From Globisporangium splendens (taxonomy: Eukaryota; Oomycota; Peronosporomycetes; Pythiales; Pythiaceae), in contig VFIW01000020.1 in assembly GCA_006386115.1 (NCBI GenBank), forward strand, positions 523,330 to 587,329: DNA of 64,000 nt, written 5' to 3'. Within the stretch, counting starts at the first letter, position 1. The number at the start of each line of letters is the position of its first letter. Below the pieces are notes generated by a model, which was given only the letters and a program-made list of their open reading frames with translations, searched no databases and was not told the DNA's origin. The position numbers were made by a program, and so were the translations under genes. This document shows, piece after piece, positions 45,505 to 56,395 of this stretch.

Positions 45505-45960
45505 ACCCACACGGTTCGCTCGTGCTGGCTGCGGATATTCGTTTGGCGAAACGATGCACCAATCGGATACTCGACCAGCACCAACCCAACCCCGCTCTCG
45601 TGATGGTCCGATAGATTTTGTGTCCATGTGAGTCATCCCTCGAATCCATCTGGAACCCAAGATTCCGCCAATTACAACGCGGATCCGCCACAGGGTGTCA
45701 CTTCAACTTTGAGGTCATGGGTTGAATGCATGGAACTGCCAGATTGTGTTGCATACACCAGTGCTTTGCCTATGCAAGTCATTCCTCCTTTGCAGTCAAC
45801 AACAACACCACGCTCGCGGTTGTTGGGACCGACGACGTCCCAAGTGAGAAAGGGCGGTCGAGTGAAGAGCACCGACGCAGAAAACACCCGGAGATCGGGA
45901 AGTATTCATTCGGAAAAATAGCTGGAGCATGCATCCCCAGTTCTCTCTCTCTCTCTTGTG
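45505..45960. repeat. Dispersed intergenic repeat, copy R2
   Basis: Best match to R1, in the same orientation. Stem arms GACCAGCA (45573-45580) and TGATGGTC (45601-45608, one mismatch). Ends in a (CT)n run near 45938-45958, as R1 and R3 also do. Confidence 0.75.
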
Positions 45961-46579
45961 CGCTCATTCAGTTGCGTTTTCGGCGGCTGCTTACGTGCTG
46001 GAGAGCGTGCAGTTGGGTCCGCGTGTGCGTGTCTTGTGCATGATAGGAAGACTAGGAGCAGCACCAGTCGGCTCTTCTACAGCTGAGGAGCCCAGAGTGC
46101 GCTTACACATACGGGGATTGCTCTTGCGCTGAATGCTGCTCTCAATCGCAATCAGGTTTCCACACGCAGAAGAACAACAGCAGAGTTACCAAGGCGCAAA
46201 TGGTTGATACCCGAGCCCTCTTTCCGTTTACGTTGTCTGCAATTGAAACAATGAGGCTCTTATCAACTGTATCAATTTTTTGAACAAAAGGATTTGATCG
46301 TTTGATTACTCCCGCCGAAAAACAGAGTTTTTCGCCCATCGTCACTATGTTATGGCTACAAAAACAAAATTCGGAGTGGAAATGGGTTCGTTGTATTTCA
46401 AATGCCTTCTTGTAAAAATGCGCAATGCTGATCACAGTACAGCGAGTACTTATTGCCGAAGGGGAACCTCCCTCTCTACAATGACGATGCAGCCATGGCA
46501 TTCCTTTCCATGTAATTTAGCACGGACGCGAAATGATTCCCTTCATCCGTGGGAAGAACAGCCACGAGCCTACACAGTT
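45961..46579. other. Intergenic between repeat copies
   Basis: No gene seen; the right half is the decayed left extension of repeat copy R3. Confidence 0.35.
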
Positions 46580-46950
46580 GTTCCCTCGTGTTGGCTGCGG
46601 ATATTCGTCTACTGAAACGTTGCAATAATCGGATACTCGACCAGCACGAGAACTTTTCGTGCTGGTCCGATAGGTTGTGTGCCATGTGAGTCCTTCCTGA
46701 AGTGCCAATCACAGAGCAGAGCCGGACATGTCTCATGGGCTCTTCAACTTTGAAGGCATGAGTAGGATTGTTGGTGTAACTGTCGGATCGACTTGCATTC
46801 TCCATGCAAGTCATCTCTCCTCTCTTCACCACCAGCTTGAATATTGTCGTCCAACCAAATAGCATAAAAAAAGCGGAGAGTGGGGAAATTTGTTCGAAAA
46901 GCTATGTGCATGGTTGTTCTCTTTCTCTCTCACACACACAAACACTCAGA
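46580..46950. repeat. Dispersed intergenic repeat, copy R3
   Basis: More divergent copy: GTTGGCTGCGGATATTCGTC, AATCGGATACTCGACCAGCA, CATGTGAGTC, CTTCAACTTTGAAGGCATGA and CCATGCAAGTCAT occur in the same order as in R1/R2. Followed by a CT/CA repeat at about 46918-46960. Confidence 0.65.
46639..46667. other. Perfect 10-bp hairpin within repeat R3
   Basis: GACCAGCACG (46639-46648), a 9-base loop, then CGTGCTGGTC (46658-46667). An outer ATCG/CGAT pair extends the stem across a bulge. Both other repeat copies keep most of the stem while the loop sequence varies. Confidence 0.6.
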
Positions 46951-47514
46951 CGCACACACAATTGGGTTCCACGAGGCTACGTGGACGATAGAGCGAGGGA
47001 GGGAGAAGAGCAACGCCAATCAGCTCTCGGTGAGAAGCACAACGTTAGTGTGTGCGGGTGGAGATTGCCTCGTGCGGCTGGATGCTTCTTCTCCACCAGG
47101 TGGCATCCATTAAGGTGCAATGCAGAATTATTCACTCGGGTGCTTGAATTGCAGCAGCTGCTGTCAAAGAAACCAGTGGAGCGCATGCGAAGGCCCAACT
47201 TCTTAAGTTCTCTATTTGTACCGTTTGTAGCGTGCATCTTGCTTCACGCTCGTGCTTTGGGATGTCAAAGCCTTGTTGAAATCGTGCAGGTGGCGAGTGC
47301 ACCCATTTGTGGTGCTTTACAAATTTAAACAATTTTTACTATCCACACGTCCGAGCTTGAGCTCAATTATCAATTCAAACACTCCTCGTCATGTCGCAGA
47401 ACAGTGTGGTCCACATTTCTGAACTAAACAATTATGTATTCCACCTTAAATTACGCGAACCAACTGAGGGTCCTCGACGTTTTGGTGTAAACGGGAAAGC
47501 CCCGAATAACCAAA
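46951..47514. other. Intergenic, THOC1 promoter side
   Basis: No gene seen. Holds the region upstream of the THOC1 ATG. Confidence 0.4.
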
Positions 47515-47655
47515 ATGGCGCTCCAACTCGCCAGGAACGCCGAGGTTCGTGTGTCTCTACGTGTATTTACGCAGCTAATGGCGGTCTCTAACATGCCTCT
47601 TTGTATGTGCGCGCTCCTTTCCACGTCTACCTGTCCTGTGCGATCCTCGCAACGC

Positions 47656-47686
<31 letters not shown>

Positions 47687-50164
47687 CACTCTGCAGTCGG
47701 CAATTACGCAGTTCTACCAGCGCGACGATGCGATCGCCAAACTCGGCGAGCTCTACACGAGCATGCACGACGAGGTCGAACGCAACCCCAAGGCGAACGT
47801 CAAGTCCGCGGACTTTGTGCACAGCATCCTGGACGTCGCCGTGCAGAAAGTGGTCGAAAAGATCTCGTGGGAGCTGCTCAGGGTGCCTGATGCGACGGTC
47901 TCGAGCGTCGGCGTGCCCGCGCTCCTGGACCTCTGCATCGACGGCGTCGTGAACAAGTATCTGATCAACAGCGCGCCGTACAAAGTACTCGAAGACCTCA
48001 TGGAGGGTCAGACGATCAGCAACTGCGAAAAGCTCTGGGATCTCCTGGAAACGCGCAAGGAAAAGCTCACGACGGTGCGTTTTGCCTATTTACTCCCCGT
48101 CGCAGAGCATGTGCAGTCATAAACGGTCTGTTTCTTTCTTTCTTTTATGTTCGCATAGTCGGTGTTTATCCCTGAGGCGGGGCGCAACACGAAGGCGTCG
48201 CTGTGTTTACTGAAGCTCTGCAACGCGCTCCTGCGACGACTGTCAAAGACCCACAACAGTGTGTTTTGTGGCAAGATCCTCGTGTTCCTCTCGTTCACAT
48301 TTGCGCTCTCGGAACGCTCGGCTGTCAACCTCATGGGCAAGGTATGATGTGTGCCGTTGGAAAAGGCGTTGTTTGGTTAATAGGGGAAGAGTTGCTTATG
48401 CTGCTGCTTGTGTGGTCATTATCAGCCAAATGTCGCCAATGTGACTGCATTTGAAGACCAAGACGCGTTTGATTCGGCCGAAGCGACCGACTCCGCCGTC
48501 GCAGTCGACCCTCTCCCATCCACGGAGGTACGTGACGTAGTGTAGTGCGTTAGGGAAAATTGGTGGTGTTACGTTCTCACGAGACATGGTTATTGTCTGT
48601 TGTGTTACAGCTCGATAAGGACCACCAGGGTGCTGATGCGGGACCGATTGATTACAATTTGTACCGCACGTTTTGGGATCTCCAGCGGTACTTTCGCGAA
48701 CATGAACTCGCTGTGCAAAGTCCCGAGAACTGGGAGAAATTCGTACGTTATGTTTGATGCAATGATGGACTGGTTGCTTTGGCAATTGTGTGTATACTGT
48801 GGAGCGACAGAACTAACTATCGTGTTACGCTGTCGTCACTTTGCTTCTAGTTTGAGGAACTCGATGTGGTGCTGTCCGCATTTGAAGGCAATGCGTTTTC
48901 GAGCGACGATTTGGAGCGCACGCGAGATTTGTTGAGCGGCGGCAGCGCAGACGACGAAAAAAGCCAAGACGACCACCACCATTTCTTCCAGCCCAAGTAC
49001 CTCACAAATAGCCGCCTGTTTCGTCTGCAATTGCGCGATCCTATTCTGCGCGAGTGCATGCTCACGCAGTTTCTGATCCTGTTCAACTACCTCTCGAAGG
49101 CAAAACTGCCCGACAGCACAGTCACGCCGAAGTCCAAGGTTTCGGAGATGCACGATCGCGTGATGACGCTGCTCAAGCAAACGCCATCGGACGGCGAAGG
49201 GTTCAGCGAAATGGTCGCGCGCGTGCTGGAGCGAGAGCGCAATTGGACCAAGTGGAAGCTCGAAAAGTGCCCTCCGTACGAAAAATACCCTCCAAAGGCA
49301 GATTCGCCAACGAAGAAGAAGCCATCGCGACTGGGCGACGCAGCGCCACTTGGTGGACGCGGTGGTCCCTTCGTGAAGCGGACGCGACAAGCAGCAGACT
49401 CGTCGTCTTCTTTGATGGAACAGATTCTGACCGAAAGCTCGAAACCCTCGCAGATCCTCGAGAAGATCAAGGGCGATGAACGAGGTATGTGGAAGTGACT
49501 CTTTGATGAGAATTGTGAGTGCGTGCGGTGCTAATCCAGTTGTATGTTTTCCCTATGCTATTGCTGTGACCAGCTACGGAGGTTCCCATGCAAAACTATT
49601 TGGACCGATTCACGGAAGCGTGGGATCCTGAGAATGGCATCGAAGAAGAGTATTGGCCCGACAAGGACGTGATGCACTGCTGGCGAACGATGCGCATGTC
49701 GATGAAGACGAGCGTCGTGCACTTGGACTTGGCGATCAATGGCGCTGGCGCGATCGTCAAGGGCATTCTAGGTATCAACTCGGCTGAGACTCCGAAAACG
49801 AACAAGGAATCGGCCGGAGATTCGGTACCAACGGAGAACAACGACGCGGAGGTGTCTCTGGAAACTGTGAGCGTGAAAAAGGAAACAGTGAACGAGGTTT
49901 CTTCGTCGTCGTCCGTAGCAGTCAAACGCGAGCGTATGGACGCCGCTACGCATTCCGCGAATGGCGAGAATGCACCACCAATGAAGCGAGCACGCTCGAG
50001 TGAGAGACGCATCAAGGAGGAAGTGCTGGAGGTAAGAGTGAGTGATGGATGCCATTTTTTCACATGATAATGCATCTTGTGTCTATCGAGTTCTAAATCA
50101 TTGCCTTTGTTCTTTGTTGCTAATGACGATGCAGATCAGCAGCGACAGACGTTCGCGCCAATAG
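47515..50164 (+). CDS. THOC1: THOC1/Hpr1, THO mRNA-export complex subunit
   Basis: Eight exons: 47515-47544, 47697-48074, 48159-48341, about 48427-48526, 48611-48743, 48851-49484, about 49574-50031 and 50134-50164; about 648 residues (human 657). THO couples transcription to mRNP packaging and export. The diagnostic block LLKLCNALLRRLSKTHNSVF, CGKILVFLSFTFALSERSAV, NLMGKPN matches THOC1 closely; others are YNLYRTFWDLQRYF, FLILFNYLS and ERNWTKWKLEKCPPYEK. The acidic/basic C-terminus carries three sumoylation-consensus sites (VKKE, VKRE, IKEE) around a basic patch (MKRARSSERR); I see no death domain like that of the human protein. Intron 1 has a long (CT)n polypyrimidine tract (47662-47686) before its CTGCAG acceptor. 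Confidence 0.93.
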
Positions 50165-50381
50165 ACTCGTTCCCGAAGTAGAAGAAAGTCTTGTGACGAG
50201 CAGAAACATCCTGACCTCCTGCGGTGGACGCAGCCACCATCAATATATAAATCCCAAACCCCTTGAACACCAGTATTTATAGTGAGAGACGATCAGCAAA
50301 CGCATTCAGCTGGTAAAGCCCAGCACCCCGGTTAGCCTGCTGTGCAGTCGGCGTGCGATTTGAGCGAAAGCAGCCACTGCA

Positions 50382-52027
50382 ATGACAAAGAACGATGATG
50401 ATGATGTGTTTGACTATGAGCTCCATTTACTCGCCATGCAGTTTCAGAAGTACCAGTATCGACGGCAGCTCGACATATCCGAGTTGTGGCTGATTTGGTA
50501 AGGCATGCATCGTTTTCGTGAGATACAAGTGCAAGTAGAAGCCCTATTGAAGTGTGCAAAGTGTGTGACATAAAATTGTGCAGGACGCTACTGGACGCCG
50601 AGTGTTGTGATATGAACGCCCGAGATAACGAGGTATTTTGAAGCTTTTGGGTTGATTTTTGACTGCTTGGGCAGTTGTAGTGAGCACATTGGTCTCATGT
50701 TTGTCTTGGCTTGGTCATAGGGAGTTCCACCGATCGTGTACGCTGCAAAGGTAGGAATCAATCAGCCATTTTATGGCTCGTCGTCTTCTAACGACTTGTG
50801 TGCCTATGTCAAACTTTTCCTTCGCCTTGCTCTTCAGCGAGGAAGTGTCATTCTTTGTGGCTGCTGCTGCGCTACAAGGCGGACATCAATGCCATCTCCA
50901 AAGTAGGAGTCCTCCATTTGAGCGATCATAACTAATTTTTCGGGAGTGTGTTTTTTGGACTGACCTGCGTTTGTGAATAATGCTGCAAATTTTAGCTTCG
51001 TGAAAGCGCGCTGATCGTCGCGTGTCGAAAGAAGCGCATGCGAGTTGTCACCTTCTTGCTTCGATATGGTGCCAATCCAGATGGCATCGACCGATCGGGG
51101 TACTCGGCGCTGCGCTGGGTTGTGCAGCATGCGCATCTACGGATGCTTCGCGTGCTGCTATTCCACAATGCGTCCGTGACGAAGGTAATCCAAGTGTCTC
51201 TTGCATATTGCTACATCCGAAATTCATATTACCAATATGGTATCTCTCTTGCTTGGACTAGGATTGCTACACGGCCAGTTCTGCCCTCGAAATGGCGCTG
51301 CAGGGATCTACAAAAGTGCATGCGCTCATGCTCGATTTGCTACAGCAAAAACTCCGCACGTGCTGCATCCTGTATAGTACCTGGGACTACTTAGTTGTGC
51401 TGATGGCGCTTCTATGCTTTTCAAATACAAGTGGACGAGCGCCGTGACTTGCTGATTGAGGTGGGGCAAAAGAAGAATCAGGAGGCAATCGATGCGATTC
51501 AATCGTATCGAAAGAAAAAGAAACCGAAGTCAGCAGCTGACACTGTTGGCCAAGAGGTGCATAGCAATAAAGAGGAACTCACCCGCCGTCGCCATCCCAA
51601 GAAGTCCACCAAGTCAACCAATACGATTCACATCACAGATACCAGGCTGGAAGTAGAACGTCCAGCTGCACTGACGATGCTGCTCCAGGATCGCCTCGAC
51701 CAAAGCACTGGCGTGTGGGTGAAAACGGGACCAGGCACATGGAGATCTCGACGCCGAGAAGCAGCAGCGGCAGCGGCACTCTCTGCGACAACGGTTGCGG
51801 ATCCACTAGCAGCTGCAAGCGCTACTTCTTCTTCAACTGGCGTCGTGTCTTTCAACCCACCTCCAGAGAGCCACCACAGCAACGCTAAGCGCACCCCCGC
51901 CCCCAAGGTTCTGCTCCAGAGTGATACACAGTGGCAGTCGTTCCTCGCGACTGTCCATCGCGAGTTGGGACACGAAGCAGAGGGAGTCGTCAGCGATAAC
52001 CACTTGTCCATCGAAGATCTTGAGTAG
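50382..52027 (+). CDS. Ankyrin-repeat protein with charged C-terminal tail
   Basis: About seven short exons then a long last exon. Start ATG 50382 (MTKNDDDDVFDYELHLLAMQ). Ankyrin-like units: TLLDAECCDMNARDNE-GVPPIVYAAK; LWLLLRYKADINAISKLRES; ALIVACRKKRMRVVTFLLRY-GANPDGI; RSGYSALRWVVQHAHLRMLR-VLLFHNASVTK. The C-terminus is Lys/Arg-rich (SYRKKKKPKS, TRRRHPKKSTKST), then Ala/Ser-rich low complexity, ending LGHEAEGVVSDNHLSIEDLE. The phase between the exon ending AAK (about 50751) and the next (about 50838) does not fit by one base with the obvious acceptor, so that border is uncertain. Function unknown. It shares no special similarity with the ankyrin gene at 18223. Confidence 0.75.
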
Positions 52028-52587
52028 CAGTAGAAAATCATGGAAAAGAACTGAAGAAAGCACACCACGTGGTACGTCCGTCATTTTGCGACACGAACCT
52101 TCGTTGAGTCCGGAAAGAAGAGGGCACAGGAGGTGGAGCAATACATGGCTGCCCACTGAGACAATGATGGACGAGCAGGTGCTTCCTGTGGCGTGTGTGC
52201 GACACGATGCATCACGCGCTAGTGTGCTGTTCTCCAGACAACCCTGAGACCATCCAGCGGATCATACAATGCCAACAGCTATGTTGCTGTCCAAAATGTA
52301 CCCATGCATCAACCAGATATCTGCGACATGCACGTCGTGTCACAGTTTCATCCCCACTATAACGTGGCCCACCCCATCTTAGTACCAAAATGATACCCAG
52401 CCGATACAAAGCGCCTTGAAATCATGATGCATTCTAGGACGACCACACTAAACTAGGTTAGTTGGGTGCAATACTTGAAGTTGCTGGGTTGGTTAGTTTA
52501 TCAGGTCCACCCCAACGATCATCCTCATTTCCGAATCTTCTTCGATCCAAGCACAGCTCTTCCTCTCTTCTCGCTCGCACCGCCGTC
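52028..52587. other. Intergenic, MVP promoter
   Basis: No gene seen. The reading frame of MVP is open for 42 codons upstream of its ATG, but without an ATG or conserved sequence. Confidence 0.45.
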
Positions 52588-55269
52588 ATGTTCAGTGGAT
52601 CCAGCGCCATTAGTGATGCGAACGGCAACGGGCCGCGCGTGATCCGCCTGCCGCCGTACAAGTATGTGCACGTGCTCGACACCAACTCGAACGTGTCGCG
52701 CGTGCTCGCAGGACCATTGACGTACACGCGCCAGGAGCACGAGCATGTGCTCACGGACGTACAGGACATGATCGTGTTGCCTGCGCAGCACTACATCGAG
52801 ATCCGGGACCCTGTCGTGCGCACGAGCGACGGCGACATTGCGCGCGACAAGTTCAATCAAGCCAAGTTGCAGCATGGTGAGTTTGAGATCCGCATCCACG
52901 ACGAGTACCCCGAGCCGTTCCCGTTGTACCCTGGCGAAGTGCAAGTTGATGGTATCAAGAAACTGCGTGTGCTGCCTGTCGACACGGCGTTGCGGCTCCG
53001 TGTGACGCGCAAAGTGGACAAGTATGTCGCGGGCGACGAATGGTTGTTCGTTGGTCCGGCAACGTACTACCCGCGCGTGGAAGAAGAGGTCGTCGCTGTC
53101 GTGCATGCGATCGTAATCAAGAAGAACCAGGCGATCAAGTTCCGCGCCGAGAAGAAATGCAAAGACTCGCAGGGGATCGAGCGCGATGCCGGAGAGGAGT
53201 GGCTTGTGCGCACGCCTGGGGCGTATCTGCCTCAGATCGACGAAGTCCTCGTCGAGACCATGCAAGCGCATATCTTGACCGACAAGACAGCTCTCCACCT
53301 CCGCGCGCTTCGCACGTTTAAGGACGTGTATGGCGTGCAGCGAAAAGCTGGCGAGGAGTGGCTCGTGACCTCGGACATCGCAGAGACGCACGTGCAAGAT
53401 GTGCACGAAGCGATTGTTGGCAGTGTCGACATCATCACGCTCACGAACCGCCAGTACTGCGTGATCGTCGACCCTGTCGTCGACGGTGTGCAAAAGCGCG
53501 GCACGCGACAACTCCGTAAGGGCGAGACTTCGTTTTTCCTGCTACCAGGCGAGATGCTCGAAAATGGGAAAATCCAAGATGTATGCATCTTGGCTGACGA
53601 CGAAGCTGTGCTCGTTCAAGCAATCGAGTCGTTCACTGAAAAGGCGAGCACGTCCTTGTCTGCCAGCACTGCTGACAATCCAACGGGCAACAACAACAAC
53701 AATGCGTCCAAAGTGGCGGATATCAAACGAGAAGCTGGCGAGCGTTGGATGGTGCATGGTCCGCGCGAGTACATCCCACCGATCGAAATCCAAGTGCTCG
53801 AAGTGCGTAAAGCGACTCCGCTGGACACAAACGAGGGCGTGTACGTGCGCGACAAGAAAACTGGTCATGTGCGTGCCGTGAAGGGTCAAACGTACATGCT
53901 GCAGCCAACAGAGGAGCTCTGGTCCAAGTACCTGTCTCCAGAAGTCGAAGCGCTGCTGTTCTCTCAATCCGCAGGTTCGGCGTATGTGGCGGATCCGACC
54001 ATTTCAAGATCGGCCCCATGGGCTTCAAGCCTGGGCGGACAACACGCACCGCCAAGCCGAAGCAGCGCGGGCACCCGGACGCGTGATCCGACGCGTGTGG
54101 TCACCTTTGAAGTACCCCACAATGCTGCGATTCAGGTTTACGACTACAAGACGACGTCGTCGCGGATCATGTTTGGCCCGACGCTGGTGATGCTCGACCC
54201 GGAGGAGCAGTTCACGGAGCTTCGTCTCGCTGGCGGCGTCCCAAAGGAGCCAAACGTCATTCGCACGCTGTGTCTGCAGCTCGGACCGGACTTTATGCGC
54301 GACAAGATCATCGTCGAGACGTCCGACCACGCACGGCTTTCGTTAACGATCGCGTACAATTGGCACTTTAAGGTGAACCCGAAGGACCCCGAGGACGCCG
54401 CCAAGGTCTTCAACGTGAAGGACTTTGTCGGCGACGCATGCAAGACCCTCGCCTCGCGCATCCGCGGCGCGGTCGCCGTCGAGAGCTTCGACCATTTCCA
54501 CAAGCACAGCGCGCAAATCATCCGCACGTCGATCTTTGGCGTCGACGACAAGGGAAAGCTGCGCGACTCGCTGCTCTTTGATGCCAACAACCTCTGCATA
54601 ACGAACGTGGACATTCAATCCGCCGAGCCCGTGGACCAGCTCACGCGCGAGAGTCTCCAGAAATCCGTGCAACTCGCGATCGAGATCACGACGAAATCCC
54701 AAGAAGCACGTGCGAAGTCGCAGGCTCAGCAGGAGGACGAAGAAGCGAAAGGACTGCTCCTCAAGCAGCAGCTTGAAAACCAGTCGCACGCTGAAGAAGC
54801 GCGCAAGAACCTCGTGCAGCTGACTGCGGAGTGCAGTGCTGTGGAAGCACAGGGCGCAGCCGTGGGCAAGGCGAAAGCCGCCGCGCAAGCAGCAGAGATC
54901 GAAGGGCTCGCTGCAGTGCGTCAAGCCGAGCTACGCGCACAAGCGAGTCGCATTGAGCACGAGGCAAAGCTCGCCCAGTTGCGGGAGGAACAGGAGCTGA
55001 GCATCGCCCACGCCAAACAGCTCGCCGACATCGAGATCTCGAAAAAGCGCGAACTCATGAGCATCGAGTCGGAGAAATTCCAGCAAATGGTCGGCAGCAT
55101 CGGCAAGGAGACGCTCGTCGAGATGGCGCGTGTTGGACCCGAGAGCCAGGTCAAGATGCTCGAAGCGCTCGGACTCAACGGGTACTTGATCACAGACGGC
55201 AAGTCGCCCGTGAACCTCATGGGCACCGCCGAGGGGCTCATCCGCGGTATCTCCAACGCACCTGCGTAA
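52588..55269 (+). CDS. MVP: Major vault protein
   Basis: Single exon, 893 residues, the same length as human MVP. It forms the shell of vault ribonucleoprotein particles in the cytosol. The N-terminal half is a series of about 55-residue MVP repeats, with the recurring pattern AGEEWLVRTPGAYLPQIDE, AGEEWLVTSDIAET and AGERWMVHGPREYIPPIE. The SPFH/stomatin-like shoulder begins near residue 504 (VVTFEVPHNAAIQVYDYKT, RIMFGPTLVMLDPEEQF). The long cap helix is Ala/Glu/Gln-rich (from about 690) with HAKQLADIEISKKRELMSIE, and the protein ends with the short cap-ring region (MLEALGLNGYLITDGKSPVN). The ATG at 52588 leads straight into the conserved VIRLPPYKYVHVLD. A linker of Ser/Gly at about residues 467-500 is the most divergent part. 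No intron, unlike most neighbours. Confidence 0.96.
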   Translation: MFSGSSAISDANGNGPRVIRLPPYKYVHVLDTNSNVSRVLAGPLTYTRQEHEHVLTDVQDMIVLPAQHYIEIRDPVVRTSDGDIARDKFNQAKLQHGEFEIRIHDEYPEPFPLYPGEVQVDGIKKLRVLPVDTALRLRVTRKVDKYVAGDEWLFVGPATYYPRVEEEVVAVVHAIVIKKNQAIKFRAEKKCKDSQGIERDAGEEWLVRTPGAYLPQIDEVLVETMQAHILTDKTALHLRALRTFKDVYGVQRKAGEEWLVTSDIAETHVQDVHEAIVGSVDIITLTNRQYCVIVDPVVDGVQKRGTRQLRKGETSFFLLPGEMLENGKIQDVCILADDEAVLVQAIESFTEKASTSLSASTADNPTGNNNNNASKVADIKREAGERWMVHGPREYIPPIEIQVLEVRKATPLDTNEGVYVRDKKTGHVRAVKGQTYMLQPTEELWSKYLSPEVEALLFSQSAGSAYVADPTISRSAPWASSLGGQHAPPSRSSAGTRTRDPTRVVTFEVPHNAAIQVYDYKTTSSRIMFGPTLVMLDPEEQFTELRLAGGVPKEPNVIRTLCLQLGPDFMRDKIIVETSDHARLSLTIAYNWHFKVNPKDPEDAAKVFNVKDFVGDACKTLASRIRGAVAVESFDHFHKHSAQIIRTSIFGVDDKGKLRDSLLFDANNLCITNVDIQSAEPVDQLTRESLQKSVQLAIEITTKSQEARAKSQAQQEDEEAKGLLLKQQLENQSHAEEARKNLVQLTAECSAVEAQGAAVGKAKAAAQAAEIEGLAAVRQAELRAQASRIEHEAKLAQLREEQELSIAHAKQLADIEISKKRELMSIESEKFQQMVGSIGKETLVEMARVGPESQVKMLEALGLNGYLITDGKSPVNLMGTAEGLIRGISNAPA

Positions 55270-56395
55270 GACATCCTTGTGCTTATATCCTATCTTGGCG
55301 AGTCATTTGCACAGTTCCATTGTGAAGTTGTCATTTGCATGCACACGACGGGCTTGGAAAATGGCACGTTGTATACAGCACAAAGCGAACACTCAACGTA
55401 ATGTATCGTACCCTTTGCATCTTCATCCTTCGTTCGTATTGAGTTACATCATACAAACCCACCGAAAAAAGTCCACGAACTTACGAAGTGTTTGCCAAAG
55501 AAATATGGCGATGCGTCACTGATCGGAGCAAGCGTCAGCACCACGATTGGTTGTGCGACATGGGGGGCACGAAGACTCAACGGCGTGCTGTAGGACGCGG
55601 ACTGGAGGTGCGACCAACAGGCACACACACACACAGGTGAACCACCGCTCTTCTCCTCTTCACGTGATCCAGTGTGCGCACGTCTGTCGCTGTGAGTGAA
55701 GCCACAATGGCACAATCGATGCCAATCGCAGATCCCCCTTTTTATTCCGCTCTTCCGGCGCAAACGAAAACAGAAAACAATGCATTCTGTTGATTCCCGC
55801 AGCTTGGATCTTGTATACAACCTATCGATAGTGAACTTTGAAGGATTTTATCTCAAATAGCATGGATTCCTGACAGGTGAGGAGTGGTTTTCAAGGTATA
55901 AACCATCTGTTCGTTTCTGCAATTTCTTGGTGGGTTTCATTTATATCCAATCAAGTATCCCTTTATCATCATTTCAACCAATCATGACACTCAGAACATC
56001 CTCAGCGCGGCTCTGGGTGCGCAGTGGAGGGGAGAGAGGGGAGAGTCGCGCCTGAATTTCCGCGCGCATTTGATTTCCCAAAAGCAGCGCCATACAAACG
56101 CCCAGTCAAAAGCTCGCGCCGCCACCACTACGCAGCACGTTACGCGCAGAAGAAGTCAAAAGCGAGTGCGTGTGTGTGGACTGTGCGCATAGTGTCCGGA
56201 CGAAGCGCTTGGCCCCCTGTCCCCATCCTCCTGCTGCCCGTTGCCATCGCCCTTGAAGCGCGCGAGGAAACCCATTTTGGCGGCAACGGACGACGGTTCC
56301 AAGAGAAAGTGACCCATTCGTTCCAGAAGCCATCCCGCCACCAACAAGAAAGGAAGCGCACACAGTAAAAGGCAACAGACAACGAAGACGACAAT
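55270..56395. other. Intergenic
   Basis: No supported gene. Contains a (CA)n tract near 55622-55634 and CAACCAATCATGA at about 55977, some 415 bases upstream of the next ATG. Confidence 0.4.

Noticed and set aside
42590..46950. Intergenic repeats as transposon ends or a CRISPR-like array
   Set aside because: No terminal inverted repeats, target-site duplications or transposase were seen, and spacing is irregular with no short direct-repeat/spacer pattern.
52525..53511. Minus-strand open frame (about 328 codons) opposite MVP
   Set aside because: MVP repeats explain the plus strand fully; the minus frame is His/Arg/Val-rich without motifs.
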